A stretch of 53,509 bases of DNA from Streptomyces sp. ISL-1 (GTDB lineage Bacteria > Actinomycetota > Actinomycetes > Streptomycetales > Streptomycetaceae). The translations under genes and the position numbers were made by a program. Numbering within the stretch: the stretch's first letter is position 1; each line of letters begins with the position of its first letter. This document shows, one piece after another, positions 8,314 to 16,155 of the stretch. The notes under the pieces were generated by a model that saw only the letters and a program-made list of their open reading frames with translations, was not told the DNA's origin and did no database searches. The stretch lies in contig NZ_JAGGOI010000050.1 in NCBI RefSeq assembly GCF_018614585.1, forward strand, positions 1 through 53,509, in the 5' to 3' direction.

Positions 8314-8749
8314 GCTTCGCAACTTGCCGCTCCGTTCCGTGGGATGTCGATTCGGCGGTGCCGGAGAGGTGTAGAACCTCGATCCGGCTGCAAGGACGGA
8401 CTCCGCTGCGACCGACTGGTGAACAACCCCTGCACACCCCTTCGTCACCATTCAAGCAGGTGACGGGTGTATGGGAGGTGCCCCATTCCGTGGACGCCTG
8501 CCTGAAATTTGGGACGGCAGGCGCACGCCCCGGGCGGTGGTGACCGCGGGCCACCGGGTAGTCGCGGCCCTTTCGAGCACCCCGACCAGCCAAGGACGCG
8601 CCCGGTCAACGCGATCGGTCCCGAGCAGGCCAGCCTCTGCGACCTGCGGGTGTTGCGTGGGACCGCGGTCGTGGCGACTCCGCCCTGCAGGGGTTCACGT
8701 ACCCACACGTTCCGGTGATAAAGGCCTGGGGCCTCTCGTAGTCCCAGGT
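8314..8749. other. Intergenic, no gene recognised
   Basis: This 430-bp stretch separates the leftward secreted-protein gene from the decarboxylase fragment. Open frames overlap on both strands but none looks like a protein. The promoter of the secreted protein must lie at its left end. Confidence 0.45.
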
Positions 8750-8989
8750 ATGGATGCGCGCGAGACGGCGCTCCGACAGGCATACGGCCATGCCGTCCAC
8801 TGGCTGGCGAGCCTGTGCGATCACCGGGCTCCCGCCCGCGTCTTGGTCGACGAGATCGTGCCCGCGCTCGGTGTCGACCTGCCCGACGGTCCGATCCTGC
8901 CCGCCGACGCCGTCGACCTGCTGGTCACGGCAACTCCGCCGGCGCACGCTGAGCCCCGCGGGGGCCAGGGCGACGTCCCCGCCAAGTGA
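8750..8989 (+). pseudogene. N-terminal fragment of a PLP-dependent (aromatic amino acid-type) decarboxylase
   Basis: The frame from ATG at 8750 encodes 79 residues starting MDARETALRQAYGHAVHWLA, then ILPADAVDLLVTATPPAHAE. This matches the first 60-70 residues of actinobacterial group II PLP decarboxylases and related aminotransferase-fold enzymes, which normally run to about 450-480 residues. The next conserved blocks (the GRFFGWV region and the PLP lysine) are absent and a TGA follows at 8987. The enzyme is therefore lost; only the helical N-terminal swap segment remains. The cut lies about 30 bp before the 3' end of the antiporter gene, suggesting a recombination junction. Confidence 0.6.
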
Positions 8990-9022
8990 CAGCCGGCGCA
9001 GCCGTTCTCGGGATCAATCCGT

Positions 9023-10222
9023 CTACTTCTCGGGCCCCGACCTTGCGGATCCCCGCGAACGGTTCAGCAATGGCAAGGCCGTCAGAGGAAACACGACCAC
9101 TGACAGCAGGCCTGCCGCCACCAGCGCGGCGGCGTTAACCGGTCCGATCGCGTCCAACTTCACGCCGATCGTTGTCACGGCCACGATGACCGGGAGGGAG
9201 GTGGCTTGCAAGAGTCCGCTGGCCATGACCTCGGCGCGCGAGAGGCCGGCGCTGCGGTAGGCCAATGCGGGCACTCCACGAACAAGGAGGAGTGCGGCAA
9301 GGAACATCGGTATCCGCAGCGCTGTTCCGGCGTCCGCGAACAGGGCTCCAAGATCGAACTGGATACCGCTCGTCACGAAGAAGACCGGGACAAGAAATCC
9401 ATAGCCGAGGCCTTCCAATTTGACGTGGAACTGCGGGTGCGTCCGTTCGGCGTCGGGGTCGACCAGCCGTAGCACGGCCCCTGCAACGAAGGCACCCAAA
9501 ATGGCCTCGAATCCGAGATGCAGGGCGACCGCGGACAGACCAACAATCAGAACCATTGTCAAGCGGACCCGGACTTGAGCGCTCGTGTCCGCCAGGTTCA
9601 CTACCGCCCGGGACAGCCACATGGAGCGTCCTGCACGTATTGAGGCCACCACGATGAGCGCCACCAGGCAAGCAAGGCTGAGCAGGAGAAGCAGCCTGGA
9701 AGCCGGGCCCGATGCATGCTCGGAGAAGAACAGCGACAGCAACACCACAGCGGTGAGCTCACCGGCCGAGCCTCCACCGATGGTCAGTTGGCCAACTGGT
9801 CGGTCGACCGCGTCGGCGTCCTTCAGGATCGGGACCAGAAGCCCCAGAGACGTGGCCACCAGCGCGGTGCCGATCAGTACTGGGCTCTCGACCAACCCGG
9901 CGACGTACAGCACCCAGCCGACAGTCGCGGCCAGCGCGAGTGTGCCGGCCAGACCAATACCGACGAGCTTCGCCCGCGGCCCGCGTAGTTGCTGAAAGTC
10001 GATCTCGAGCCCGGCAAGGAACAGCAGGAAGCTCAGTCCAATGATCGACAACGCCTGAACGGTGGCGTCCGCCTGCACCACATTCAGCACCGCAGGGCCA
10101 AGAACGACGCCGGCCACGATCTCGAGGACCGGGCCCGGGAGAGGGACGCGCGGCACCGCGGCGAGGAGGAACGGGACGCCAGCGGCTACCACGAGAACGA
10201 TGACCAGGTTGTCGTACGACAT
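9023..10222 (-). CDS. CPA2-family cation:proton antiporter
   Basis: The 399-residue product is a polytopic membrane protein of the Na+/H+ exchanger (KefB/CPA2) fold, with about 12 hydrophobic segments. It shows GPVLEIVAGVVLGP after helix 1, LSFLLFLAGLEIDF in helix 3, VFFVTSGIQFDL and a C-terminal VIVAVTTIGVKL segment. Such proteins exchange K+ or Na+ for protons and serve pH or osmotic homeostasis. No TrkA-N or USP regulatory domain is attached, so it is a transport core only. The ATG at 10222 is chosen over one 54 bp upstream because GGAG precedes it at good spacing and the helix starts directly after. The ion cannot be told from sequence. Confidence 0.85.
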   Translation of the reverse strand: MSYDNLVIVLVVAAGVPFLLAAVPRVPLPGPVLEIVAGVVLGPAVLNVVQADATVQALSIIGLSFLLFLAGLEIDFQQLRGPRAKLVGIGLAGTLALAATVGWVLYVAGLVESPVLIGTALVATSLGLLVPILKDADAVDRPVGQLTIGGGSAGELTAVVLLSLFFSEHASGPASRLLLLLSLACLVALIVVASIRAGRSMWLSRAVVNLADTSAQVRVRLTMVLIVGLSAVALHLGFEAILGAFVAGAVLRLVDPDAERTHPQFHVKLEGLGYGFLVPVFFVTSGIQFDLGALFADAGTALRIPMFLAALLLVRGVPALAYRSAGLSRAEVMASGLLQATSLPVIVAVTTIGVKLDAIGPVNAAALVAAGLLSVVVFPLTALPLLNRSRGSARSGPEK

Positions 10223-10324
10223 CGTGACTCCGGTGGCCGGTCGGCGGGGCGCACGCTCTGACCAACATTGGCCCATCCGATGGCGTTATGGCCTGTCGAA
10301 GGTCTACCCGGCGCGTCTCAGCCG

Positions 10325-10545
10325 CCCCGGCTCTGTCGACGGATGTCCTGCCCGCGCGGCCCGGCTGCGTGCCCGAGCGTCGCAGGACAGCGGCCTCAGA
10401 ACAACGCCCTCGGCCACGGCCTCGCGGTCGTCACTGGGCGGGGGTCACGGCAGCTCCGTGATACGGATGCCCGGGCAGCGCAGGTAACCCGGTTCTCGGC
10501 GACGCGGTGCCGATCGCCGCACTCGTTGGCGGGTTCGGTAGGCCC
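10325..10545 (-). pseudogene. Decayed inverted copy of the DUF6510/RraA gene junction
   Basis: Read on the minus strand, this segment aligns with plus-strand 14.10-14.37 kb. It shares TGCGGCGATCGGCACCGCGT, CTGCGCTGCCCGGGCAT, the GGAG(T/C)TGCCGTGACCCCCGCC stop-start overlap, GTGACGACCGCGAGG(C) and a final GGACATC-GTCGAC. About 87 bp in the zinc-ribbon part are missing between the GGGCAT and CCGT(C/A)TCA blocks, and small indels break the RraA frame. It therefore codes for nothing useful. It shows that the DUF6510-RraA arrangement was duplicated, or imported twice, within 4 kb and in opposite orientation. Confidence 0.7.
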
Positions 10546-10559
10546 CAGCGTCGCCGGGC

Positions 10560-10720
10560 TGCTTCTGCCGGGTGCGGTTGCGGACGGTGGCTGACTGCAG
10601 GGCGCCGGGGGTGATCCCGAGGTAGCGAGCGGCGGAGGCGCGGGATCCGCTGCGAGCCACCTGGACCAGGCGGATCGCGGCGTCGCGCCGCTGCAATCGG
10701 GCGGAGCCGCCCAGCACTCA
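10560..10720 (-). pseudogene. Helical protein fragment, possibly from a transposition-associated (TniQ-like) protein
   Basis: The minus-strand frame encodes RRDAAIRLVQVARSGSRASA followed by ARYLGITPGALQSA, a helix-turn-helix-like pattern. A similar run occurs, as far as I recall, in actinobacterial TniQ-type proteins; that assignment is weak. It abuts the decayed DUF6510 copy, in the same frame for part of its length, so it is probably another scrap joined by rearrangement. Confidence 0.25.
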
Positions 10721-11044
10721 GGCAGGAGGGGCGGGATGCTCCCCGGGGCGACGCTGCGGGCCATCCGCGTCGGCGGACAGACGAGGGGGTGGAGGCGGTC
10801 GGCCGACCAGCACTCGAAATGACACTTACGAGGTTATGCCGGTACGGACGGGCGCCCAAGCGAGCTGTTTCACCGTCGCACGATTGCTCTGTGTCCCGGC
10901 AAAGGGCCAGCTCCAACTTGAGCACTGGAGCGCGCACGCCGACAATGAAAGCGGGTTGCGTGTCCACTGTCGACGAGGAGTGGTCCCTAAGTGTGGAGGT
11001 GTCGAACCAGGGCCCGAATGGCCAGCAGATTGCACAGCTCGCTG
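10721..11044. other. Intergenic, no gene recognised
   Basis: This stretch lies between two gene remnants. It has lower coding character than its neighbours and no recognisable product on either strand. Confidence 0.4.
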
Positions 11045-11235
11045 GGTGAACGTCGCCAACCTAATGGCCGGGGGTACAGCTCTGGCGATACCGACGAAGG
11101 CCAGCAAGTGCTCAGCCTTGCACTAGCGCCGATGTAGGCGGCAGCCGCCCATCCAGGCATTGTGCGCTCGACCACCCAGTGGTGTCGGCCGTGTCGGCTG
11201 ACCGGTTCAATGCCGCGGGGGCGGTGCCCACACGG
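11045..11235 (-). mobile_element. IS5-type transposase, C-terminal fragment
   Basis: On the minus strand RPRGIEPVSRHGRHHWVVERT is followed, after a frame shift, by AWMGGCRLHRR, a stop in place of the expected Tyr, and KAEHLLAFVGIA. Actinobacterial IS5 transposases have RWVVERT...WLxxCRRLHRRYERKAEHFLAFVGIA, including the catalytic Glu of the DDE triad in VVERT. The fragment therefore covers the last catalytic residue and C-terminal helix of a dead transposase. Its missing first half may be the separate remnant at 14.99-15.14 kb. Confidence 0.65.
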
Positions 11236-11437
11236 ATGGACCGTCTGTGCATACGGTCGGGGTCGGCGCAGTGCCCAATTAGCCGCCTGGTACATCCACG
11301 TCCGTCGTGGCTCCGCGGTGCACCAGCCGCTGAGATTGGTCGTGGTGAGTCGCCGGCCCTCTGCGTGACCGAGACACGCGTCCAAGGAGCACCTTGCGCT
11401 CGATGTCGAGAATTCCCATTCTCTATGAGGAACTGCC

Positions 11438-12358
11438 ATGCAAGCCATCGCCGTTAGCGACCGTTCCGCCGGAGTCGCTGGACTCGCCCTGACCGACATG
11501 CCGTACCCACACGCCAGCGAGAACGATGTCATCGTGCGGGTGCACGCTGCGGGGTTCACCCCCGGAGAGCTGGACTGGCCGGGAACGTGGTCCGACCGGT
11601 CCGGTCGCGACCGGACGCCGAGCGTGCTCGGGCATGAGCTGTCGGGTGTCGTGGTCGAGTTGGGGTACGGAACCACCGGCCTGACCGTCGGCCAGCGGGT
11701 GTTCGGGCTGACCGACTGGACCCGCAACGGCTCACTGGCCGAGTTCACCGCGGTGGAGGCCCGCAGCCTCTCTCCGCTTCCGGCGGACGTCGACCACACC
11801 GTGGCCGCCGCACTGCCGATCTCCGGGCTGACCGCATGGCAAGCTCTGTTCGACCACGGCCGACTCGCGACGGGCCAGACCGTCCTGATCCACGGTGCCG
11901 CGGGCGGTGTTGGGTCGATCGCGGTCCAGCTCGCGCGCGAGGCGGGAGCCCGAGTGATCGGCACCGGCCGGGCCGCCGACGGGGAGACGGCACTCAGTCT
12001 CGGCGCGGATACCTTCTTGGACCTGCAGACCGATCAACTGGAAGCGGCCGGCGAGGTCGACCTGGTGTTTGACGTGATCGGCGGTGAGATCCTCGACCGC
12101 TCGGCCGCGCTGGTGCGCGCCGGCGGCACCCTCGTGACCATCGCCATGCCGCCCGAGGTCCGGCCCAAGGACGGGCGGGCCATATTTTTCATCGTCGAGT
12201 CCGATCGCGCCCGACTCGCGGACCTCGCCCAGCGACTCAGGGACGGACGGCTCAATCCGATCGTCGGGGCGGTGCGGACGCTCCCCGAAGCGCCCTCAGC
12301 GTTCGCCCCCGATCGGCGCACCCACGGAAAGACGATCATCCGGGTCACAGAAGACTGA
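11438..12358 (+). CDS. NADP-dependent MDR oxidoreductase (quinone reductase-like)
   Basis: The 306-residue product is a zinc-free medium-chain reductase. Its GroES-like domain holds VIVRVHAAGFTPGELDWPG and SVLGHELSGVV. Its Rossmann domain has TVLIHGAAGGVGSIAVQLA with the AAGGVG cofactor motif and RVIGTGRAADG after strand 2. The catalytic zinc ligands of alcohol dehydrogenases are absent, as in quinone oxidoreductases. It probably reduces quinones or enones with NADPH. The start follows GAGGAACTGCC. It lies 295 bp before the molybdoenzyme operon on the same strand and could feed related chemistry, but linkage is not shown. Confidence 0.85.
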   Translation: MQAIAVSDRSAGVAGLALTDMPYPHASENDVIVRVHAAGFTPGELDWPGTWSDRSGRDRTPSVLGHELSGVVVELGYGTTGLTVGQRVFGLTDWTRNGSLAEFTAVEARSLSPLPADVDHTVAAALPISGLTAWQALFDHGRLATGQTVLIHGAAGGVGSIAVQLAREAGARVIGTGRAADGETALSLGADTFLDLQTDQLEAAGEVDLVFDVIGGEILDRSAALVRAGGTLVTIAMPPEVRPKDGRAIFFIVESDRARLADLAQRLRDGRLNPIVGAVRTLPEAPSAFAPDRRTHGKTIIRVTED

Positions 12359-12652
12359 GGGGGAGCGCAATCGTGTCGGAATACGGATTTCCCCGTGTCC
12401 CGCTTCAAGGAAGGCTCAATCCGAAGGTTCCGAGAATCGACTTCACCAGTACTCCGGAACGCGTTCGAGCGTCCGGGAAGGGAGCAAAAGAGCGAGAAGG
12501 TCGCCCTCGGCGGCCGCCAGTCCCTGACCGCGGCCCATCTTCGCCGCCGTCAGCGACGAGAACGCCAAGGCGGCTTTCAGACCGCTGACCATGACGAAAG
12601 CGGAATAGTCACGTTTGGCAATCCTGCCGACATGAAGGGTGGTGAACGCCCC

Positions 12653-13246
12653 ATGGTCACGCGTGGATTCACGGGACGTCCTCAACGCACGGAAGGCGCC
12701 GTGCCGCCGGGGCAGTACGTCACCAGCGACTTCCCGGTGCTGACGGCGGGGGGTACCCAGCAGCTACCGACCCGGGCGTGGGAGCTGGTGGTCACCGACG
12801 GGACCACGGAGAGGACCTACGCGTGGGCATCGCTCCACGATCTGGGCGTGGTGGACCTGACCACAGACATCCACTGCGTCACGCACTGGTCCAAGCTGGG
12901 GACGACCTGGCAGGGCGTTCCGGTGGCGGCCGTGTTGGAGGACGCGGGGATGGCCGATGAGCCCTACGCGCTGGCGACCTCCTACGGTGGCTACACCACG
13001 AATGTCTTGGTGGAGGACCTGGTGGACCACGACGCGATCGTCGCGGTGGGCTACGAGGGCGGTCCCATTCCCGCCGAGCACGGCGGGCCGGTTCGGCTGC
13101 TGGTGCCGCACCTGTATCTGTGGAAGTCCGCCAAGTGGCTGCGCGGGATCCGGGTGATGCCCGAGGACGAGCTGGGATTCTGGGAGAACGCGGGCTACCA
13201 CCACCGCGGTGACCCGTTCCTCGAGCAGCGCTACTACGGTGACTGA
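12653..13246 (+). CDS. Sulfite-oxidase-like molybdopterin oxidoreductase
   Basis: The 197-residue product is a compact sulfite oxidase/YedY-type molybdenum cofactor domain. The Mo-coordinating Cys is Cys75 in DIHCVTHWSKLGTTWQGVPV. The family pattern continues with SYGGYTTNVLVEDL and VPHLYLWKSAKWLRGIRVM, and the tail is DPFLEQRYYGD. There is no Tat signal peptide, so it works in the cytoplasm, unlike periplasmic MsrP. Start candidates are ATG 12632 and 12653; the second gives the usual family N-terminus. Its 3' end overlaps the next gene by 8 bp, so it is translationally coupled to the FAD/NAD reductase, its likely electron partner. The substrate is unknown; members are often simply called sulfite-oxidase-like. 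Confidence 0.88.
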   Translation: MVTRGFTGRPQRTEGAVPPGQYVTSDFPVLTAGGTQQLPTRAWELVVTDGTTERTYAWASLHDLGVVDLTTDIHCVTHWSKLGTTWQGVPVAAVLEDAGMADEPYALATSYGGYTTNVLVEDLVDHDAIVAVGYEGGPIPAEHGGPVRLLVPHLYLWKSAKWLRGIRVMPEDELGFWENAGYHHRGDPFLEQRYYGD

Positions 13247-13991
13247 CCGTTCAGCCACGCCGACGCGCGTGCGACCCGTTCACGGCTGGCGACCCGCCAC
13301 CATCGTCGGTACGGCGCGTGAGACCGCCTCGGCGAACAGCATCCGGCTCGCCGTCGCCGACTGGGCGGGGCATGTGGCCGGCCAGCACATCGACGTCCGG
13401 CTCACCGCCGACGACGGGTATCAGGCCACCCGCAGCTTCTCGCTGTCCTCCGCGCCTGGGGAGGCGCCGCAGATCACCGTGGAACGCCTGGACGACGGCG
13501 AGGTGTCTCCTTACCTGGTCGACATCGCCACCGACGGTGATGCCCTGGAGGTCAGGGGACCGGTGGGGGGCTACTTCGTGTGGCAGCCCGGCGACGACGC
13601 ACCGCTGCTCCTGGTCGCAGGCGGCTCCGGCATCGCGCCGATGCGCGCCATCTGGCGGGCCGCCCGCCCTCACGGCACCCCGGTGCGACTGGTGTATTCC
13701 GCGCGCACCGCCGACCGGGTCATCTTCGCCGACGAACTGCGCAGTCCCGACGGGCCGGAGACCACCGTTCACCTGACCCGGGAGCGGGCTGCGGGATTCG
13801 AGTACGGCCGACTGAGAGCCGACCAGCTGAGCGCACTGCTCAGTTCTGGTGGCGTTCGTGAGCCACGGCTGCTGGTTTACGTGTGCGGCCCAACCGCATT
13901 CGTGGAGGACGCTGCCCGCGAACTGACCGACGCCGGCCTGGACGCTGACTTGTTGAGGACAGAGAGGTTCGGAGTAGGAGGCCCGAAGTGA
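13239..13991 (+). CDS. FAD/NAD(P)-binding oxidoreductase (ferredoxin reductase-like)
   Basis: The 250-residue product has a ferredoxin-NADP reductase module. The FAD-binding RSFSLSSAPG (RxYS type) lies near residues 65-74. A VAGGSGIAPMRAIWR nucleotide-binding loop and YSARTADRVIFADEL follow, and a C-terminal VYVCGPTAFVEDA has the Cys-Gly-Pro that contacts nicotinamide. No iron-sulfur domain is attached, so it must pass electrons directly to a partner, presumably the preceding molybdoenzyme or the DUF6510 protein. The GTG at 13239 overlaps the upstream stop, and its own stop overlaps the next GTG by 4 bp, so the cistrons are coupled. Confidence 0.88.
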   Translation: MTDRSATPTRVRPVHGWRPATIVGTARETASANSIRLAVADWAGHVAGQHIDVRLTADDGYQATRSFSLSSAPGEAPQITVERLDDGEVSPYLVDIATDGDALEVRGPVGGYFVWQPGDDAPLLLVAGGSGIAPMRAIWRAARPHGTPVRLVYSARTADRVIFADELRSPDGPETTVHLTRERAAGFEYGRLRADQLSALLSSGGVREPRLLVYVCGPTAFVEDAARELTDAGLDADLLRTERFGVGGPK

Positions 13992-14278
13992 ACGCAGAGG
14001 AAGACCTCCTCTCGGTGCACCCGGAGGACGTCCATGTGGACGGCAACGCCATCGCCGGCGCGATGTCGCTGGTCCTGGGCCGGGAGGCAACCATGATCGT
14101 CCTGCAGTGCGCCGAGTGCGGCGATCGGCACCGCGTCGCCGAGACCCGGGTCTACCTGCGCTGCCCGGGCATGGTGGTGCGCTGCCCAGCGTGCTCGGCG
14201 TGCGAGGTGCTGCTCGTCGACCGGCCACACCGGCTTCAGCTCACGCTGATGTCGATCCGTCTCATGGAGTTGCCGTGA
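13988..14278 (+). CDS. DUF6510 zinc-ribbon-like protein
   Basis: The 96-residue product has a helical start (HPEDVHVDGNAIAGAMSLVL) and a Cys-rich end: LQCAECGDRHRVAETRVYL with Cys41/Cys44, and VRCPACSACEVLL with Cys66/Cys69 (plus Cys59 and Cys72). Two CxxC knuckles about 22 residues apart fit a zinc ribbon or rubredoxin-like site. In actinobacteria, genes of this type recur beside a sulfite-oxidase-like protein and a flavin reductase, as here, which suggests a third subunit or electron shuttle. The GTG start at 13988 overlaps the reductase stop, and its stop overlaps the next GTG. A broken inverted copy lies at 10.3-10.5 kb. Biochemistry is unknown to me. Confidence 0.8.
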   Translation: MNAEEDLLSVHPEDVHVDGNAIAGAMSLVLGREATMIVLQCAECGDRHRVAETRVYLRCPGMVVRCPACSACEVLLVDRPHRLQLTLMSIRLMELP

Positions 14279-14985
14279 CCCCCGCCCCGCCGAGTGACGA
14301 CCGCGAGGCGGTGGCAGAGCGGCGTGCTCAGGCGGCCCGGTCGCTGGCGTGCGCGGACATCGTCGACGCCCTCGGCCGGATGCATCGACACCACGCGCAC
14401 ATCCACGACCTCGTCACACCGACGCCAGGCCGTGTCCTGTTCGGGCAGGCAGTCACGATCTCCTACTTCCCCTCCTGCTCTGCGACGATTGACCCCGAGA
14501 CCCACAGCTTCGGCGCACTGTTCAAGCAGGCGGTGGGCATCGGCGCCAACGATGCCGGGGGCAAGGTGCTGGTGCTGGCGAGTAACGGCCATCGCGACGT
14601 CTCCGTCGGCGGCGGCACCAAGCTTGCCCTGTTGGCGCACTACCACCTGGCCGGTGTGCTCACCGACGCACGGCTGCGGGACTTCGCCGAGCTGCGCGCC
14701 TACCCGTTCGCCGCCTACTGCTCCGGGGAGGGTGTGCGATGGGGTGGCGACGTGATCACGCCGTACCAGGCGAACGTGCCGGTCGTGGTCGCCGGCGTGG
14801 GCGTGCATCCGGGGCAGTACGTCTTCGCCGACGACTCCGGCGCGGTGGTGATCCCCGAACCCGACATCGATGCCGTGCTCGCCGGAGCCGTGACGGTGGG
14901 CAAGGAGGAGGCCGAATTCCGCGCCCGGATCGCTCAGGGGCGCGTGACCGGCGAAGCCGGCACCGATGGGCAGCAGGAACGATGA
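14275..14985 (+). CDS. RraA-like / dimethylmenaquinone methyltransferase-fold protein
   Basis: From GTG at 14275 the product is 236 residues. ACADIVDALGRMHRHHAHI is the family opening, PGRVLFGQAVTISYFP the early strand, NDAGGKVLVLASNGHRDVSV and GGGTKLALLAHYHLAGVLTD the glycine-rich core, and DARLRDFAELRAYPFAAYC the metal and Arg/Asp site. Family members include 4-hydroxy-4-methyl-2-oxoglutarate/oxaloacetate aldolases and RNase E regulators; many are unassigned. VNPGDYVFAD-like GVHPGQYVFADDSGAVVIPE closes the fold. The 4-bp overlap with the DUF6510 stop shows translational coupling, making it the fourth cistron. A lyase acting on an oxidised organic acid is plausible but is inference. Confidence 0.82.
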   Translation: MTPAPPSDDREAVAERRAQAARSLACADIVDALGRMHRHHAHIHDLVTPTPGRVLFGQAVTISYFPSCSATIDPETHSFGALFKQAVGIGANDAGGKVLVLASNGHRDVSVGGGTKLALLAHYHLAGVLTDARLRDFAELRAYPFAAYCSGEGVRWGGDVITPYQANVPVVVAGVGVHPGQYVFADDSGAVVIPEPDIDAVLAGAVTVGKEEAEFRARIAQGRVTGEAGTDGQQER

Positions 14986-14987
14986 CG

Positions 14988-15140
14988 CCCGAGGAACGCG
15001 GTGCTTGCTTGCGGGCCCCGGCGGCGTGCTGATGAGCCCGGCAGGAGGTCGAGTCGACGCCGACCATGCTCCAGTCCATCCGGCCGGTGAGGCCGGCGTT
15101 CGCCACGTAGGCACGGGCCGCGGCTCGGACCAGGCACCGG
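14988..15140 (-). mobile_element. IS5-type transposase, N-terminal-half fragment
   Basis: On the minus strand AGLTGRMDWSMVGVDSTSC and RAHQHAAGARKQA match the first catalytic-Asp region of actinobacterial IS5 transposases (DWSMVxVDSTSxRAHQHAAGAR). The match stops abruptly at the operon boundary near 14990. Sequence further upstream on this strand (15141-15350) is vaguely like the transposase N-terminus but too worn to read. It has the same orientation as, and is complementary in content to, the C-terminal fragment at 11.05-11.24 kb. Confidence 0.65.
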
Positions 15141-15377
15141 CCCGCACGCGGGTGAAGGCATGCCGGCCGGTACAAAGCATCGCCCGTGTGCCTGAAAGCG
15201 GAAGCGGTCGTCGGCGTTGGGCGTGGCCACAGGGCGTGGTTTTGCCGGGCCGTTGCGCTGGTGGGGTGGTCGCCGGCGGCTACCCGTGCCGCAGCCGCCA
15301 TTGCAGTTGCCTGGCCAGCACGATGGACGGCGTTGCACCGCCGTGAACGGCACGGTGGCAGAATCCAGGAGGGTTCC
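15141..15377. other. Intergenic with worn transposase sequence
   Basis: No functional gene is visible. The minus strand may continue the eroded IS5 transposase N-terminus. The right end holds AGGAGGG, the ribosome site of the FMN reductase gene. Confidence 0.35.
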
Positions 15378-16109
15378 GTGACCGCCCAGCCGCAGTCTGC
15401 CGAGTCACCCCGCTACGACAGCCTGCGCGCCCTCGTCGTCAACTGCACCCTCAAGCGGTCGCCCGAGGTGAGCAACACCCAAGGACTCATCGACAAGAGC
15501 CGGGCGGTGATGGAGGCGCAGGGGGTCCAAGTCGACGTCGTGCGGGCTGTCGATCACGACATCGCGACCGGCGTATGGCCGGACATGACCGAGCACGGGT
15601 GGGCGAGCGACGAGTGGTCGGCGCTGTTCGAGCGGGTGATGGCGGCCGACGTCCTGGTGCTGGCCGGGCCGATCTGGCTGGGGGACAACAGCTCCGTCAT
15701 GAAGCGGGTCATCGAGCGGCTCTACGCGTGCTCGTCGCTGCTCAACGATCGCGGCCAGTACGCGTATTACGGGCGCGTCGGCGGCTGCTTGATCAGCGGC
15801 AACGAGGACGGCGTGAAGCACTGCGCCATGAACGTCCTCTACAGCCTCCAGCACCTCGGATACACGATCCCGCCCCAGGCCGACGCGGGGTGGATCGGGG
15901 AGGCTGGGCCCGGGCCCTCGTACCTCGACCCCGGATCGGGCGGGCCGGAGAACGACTACACCAACCGCAATACCACCTTCATGACTTGGAACCTGCTGCA
16001 CCTCGCCGCCATGCTCAAACAGGCGGGCGGCATCCCCGCCCACGGTAATCAACGCTCCGAGTGGGACGCGGGCTGCCGCTTCGACTACCCCAATCCCGAA
16101 CACCGGTAG
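15378..16109 (+). CDS. Flavodoxin-fold NAD(P)H-dependent FMN reductase
   Basis: The 243-residue product starts at GTG 15378 behind AGGAGGG. The flavodoxin fold is shown by ALVVNCTLKRSPEVSNTQ (phosphate-binding loop for FMN), ADVLVLAGPIWLGDNSSVMK and GGCLISGNEDGVKHCAMNVL. It resembles actinobacterial NAD(P)H-dependent oxidoreductases of the NADPH-dependent FMN reductase type, which reduce flavin for a partner or reduce quinones. It is cytoplasmic. It lies 390 bp after the molybdoenzyme operon with IS debris between, so co-regulation is possible but unproven. Confidence 0.82.
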   Translation: MTAQPQSAESPRYDSLRALVVNCTLKRSPEVSNTQGLIDKSRAVMEAQGVQVDVVRAVDHDIATGVWPDMTEHGWASDEWSALFERVMAADVLVLAGPIWLGDNSSVMKRVIERLYACSSLLNDRGQYAYYGRVGGCLISGNEDGVKHCAMNVLYSLQHLGYTIPPQADAGWIGEAGPGPSYLDPGSGGPENDYTNRNTTFMTWNLLHLAAMLKQAGGIPAHGNQRSEWDAGCRFDYPNPEHR

Positions 16110-16155
16110 GCGAGCAGGGGGCGATGCCGGCGGAGCCGAGGCGCTGGCCGGTACG

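Noticed and set aside
11438..16109. An antibiotic biosynthetic cluster built from the cluster of reductases and oxidoreductases.
   Set aside because: There is no core scaffold enzyme (PKS, NRPS, terpene cyclase, RiPP precursor), and the tight operon matches a known molybdoenzyme neighbourhood instead.
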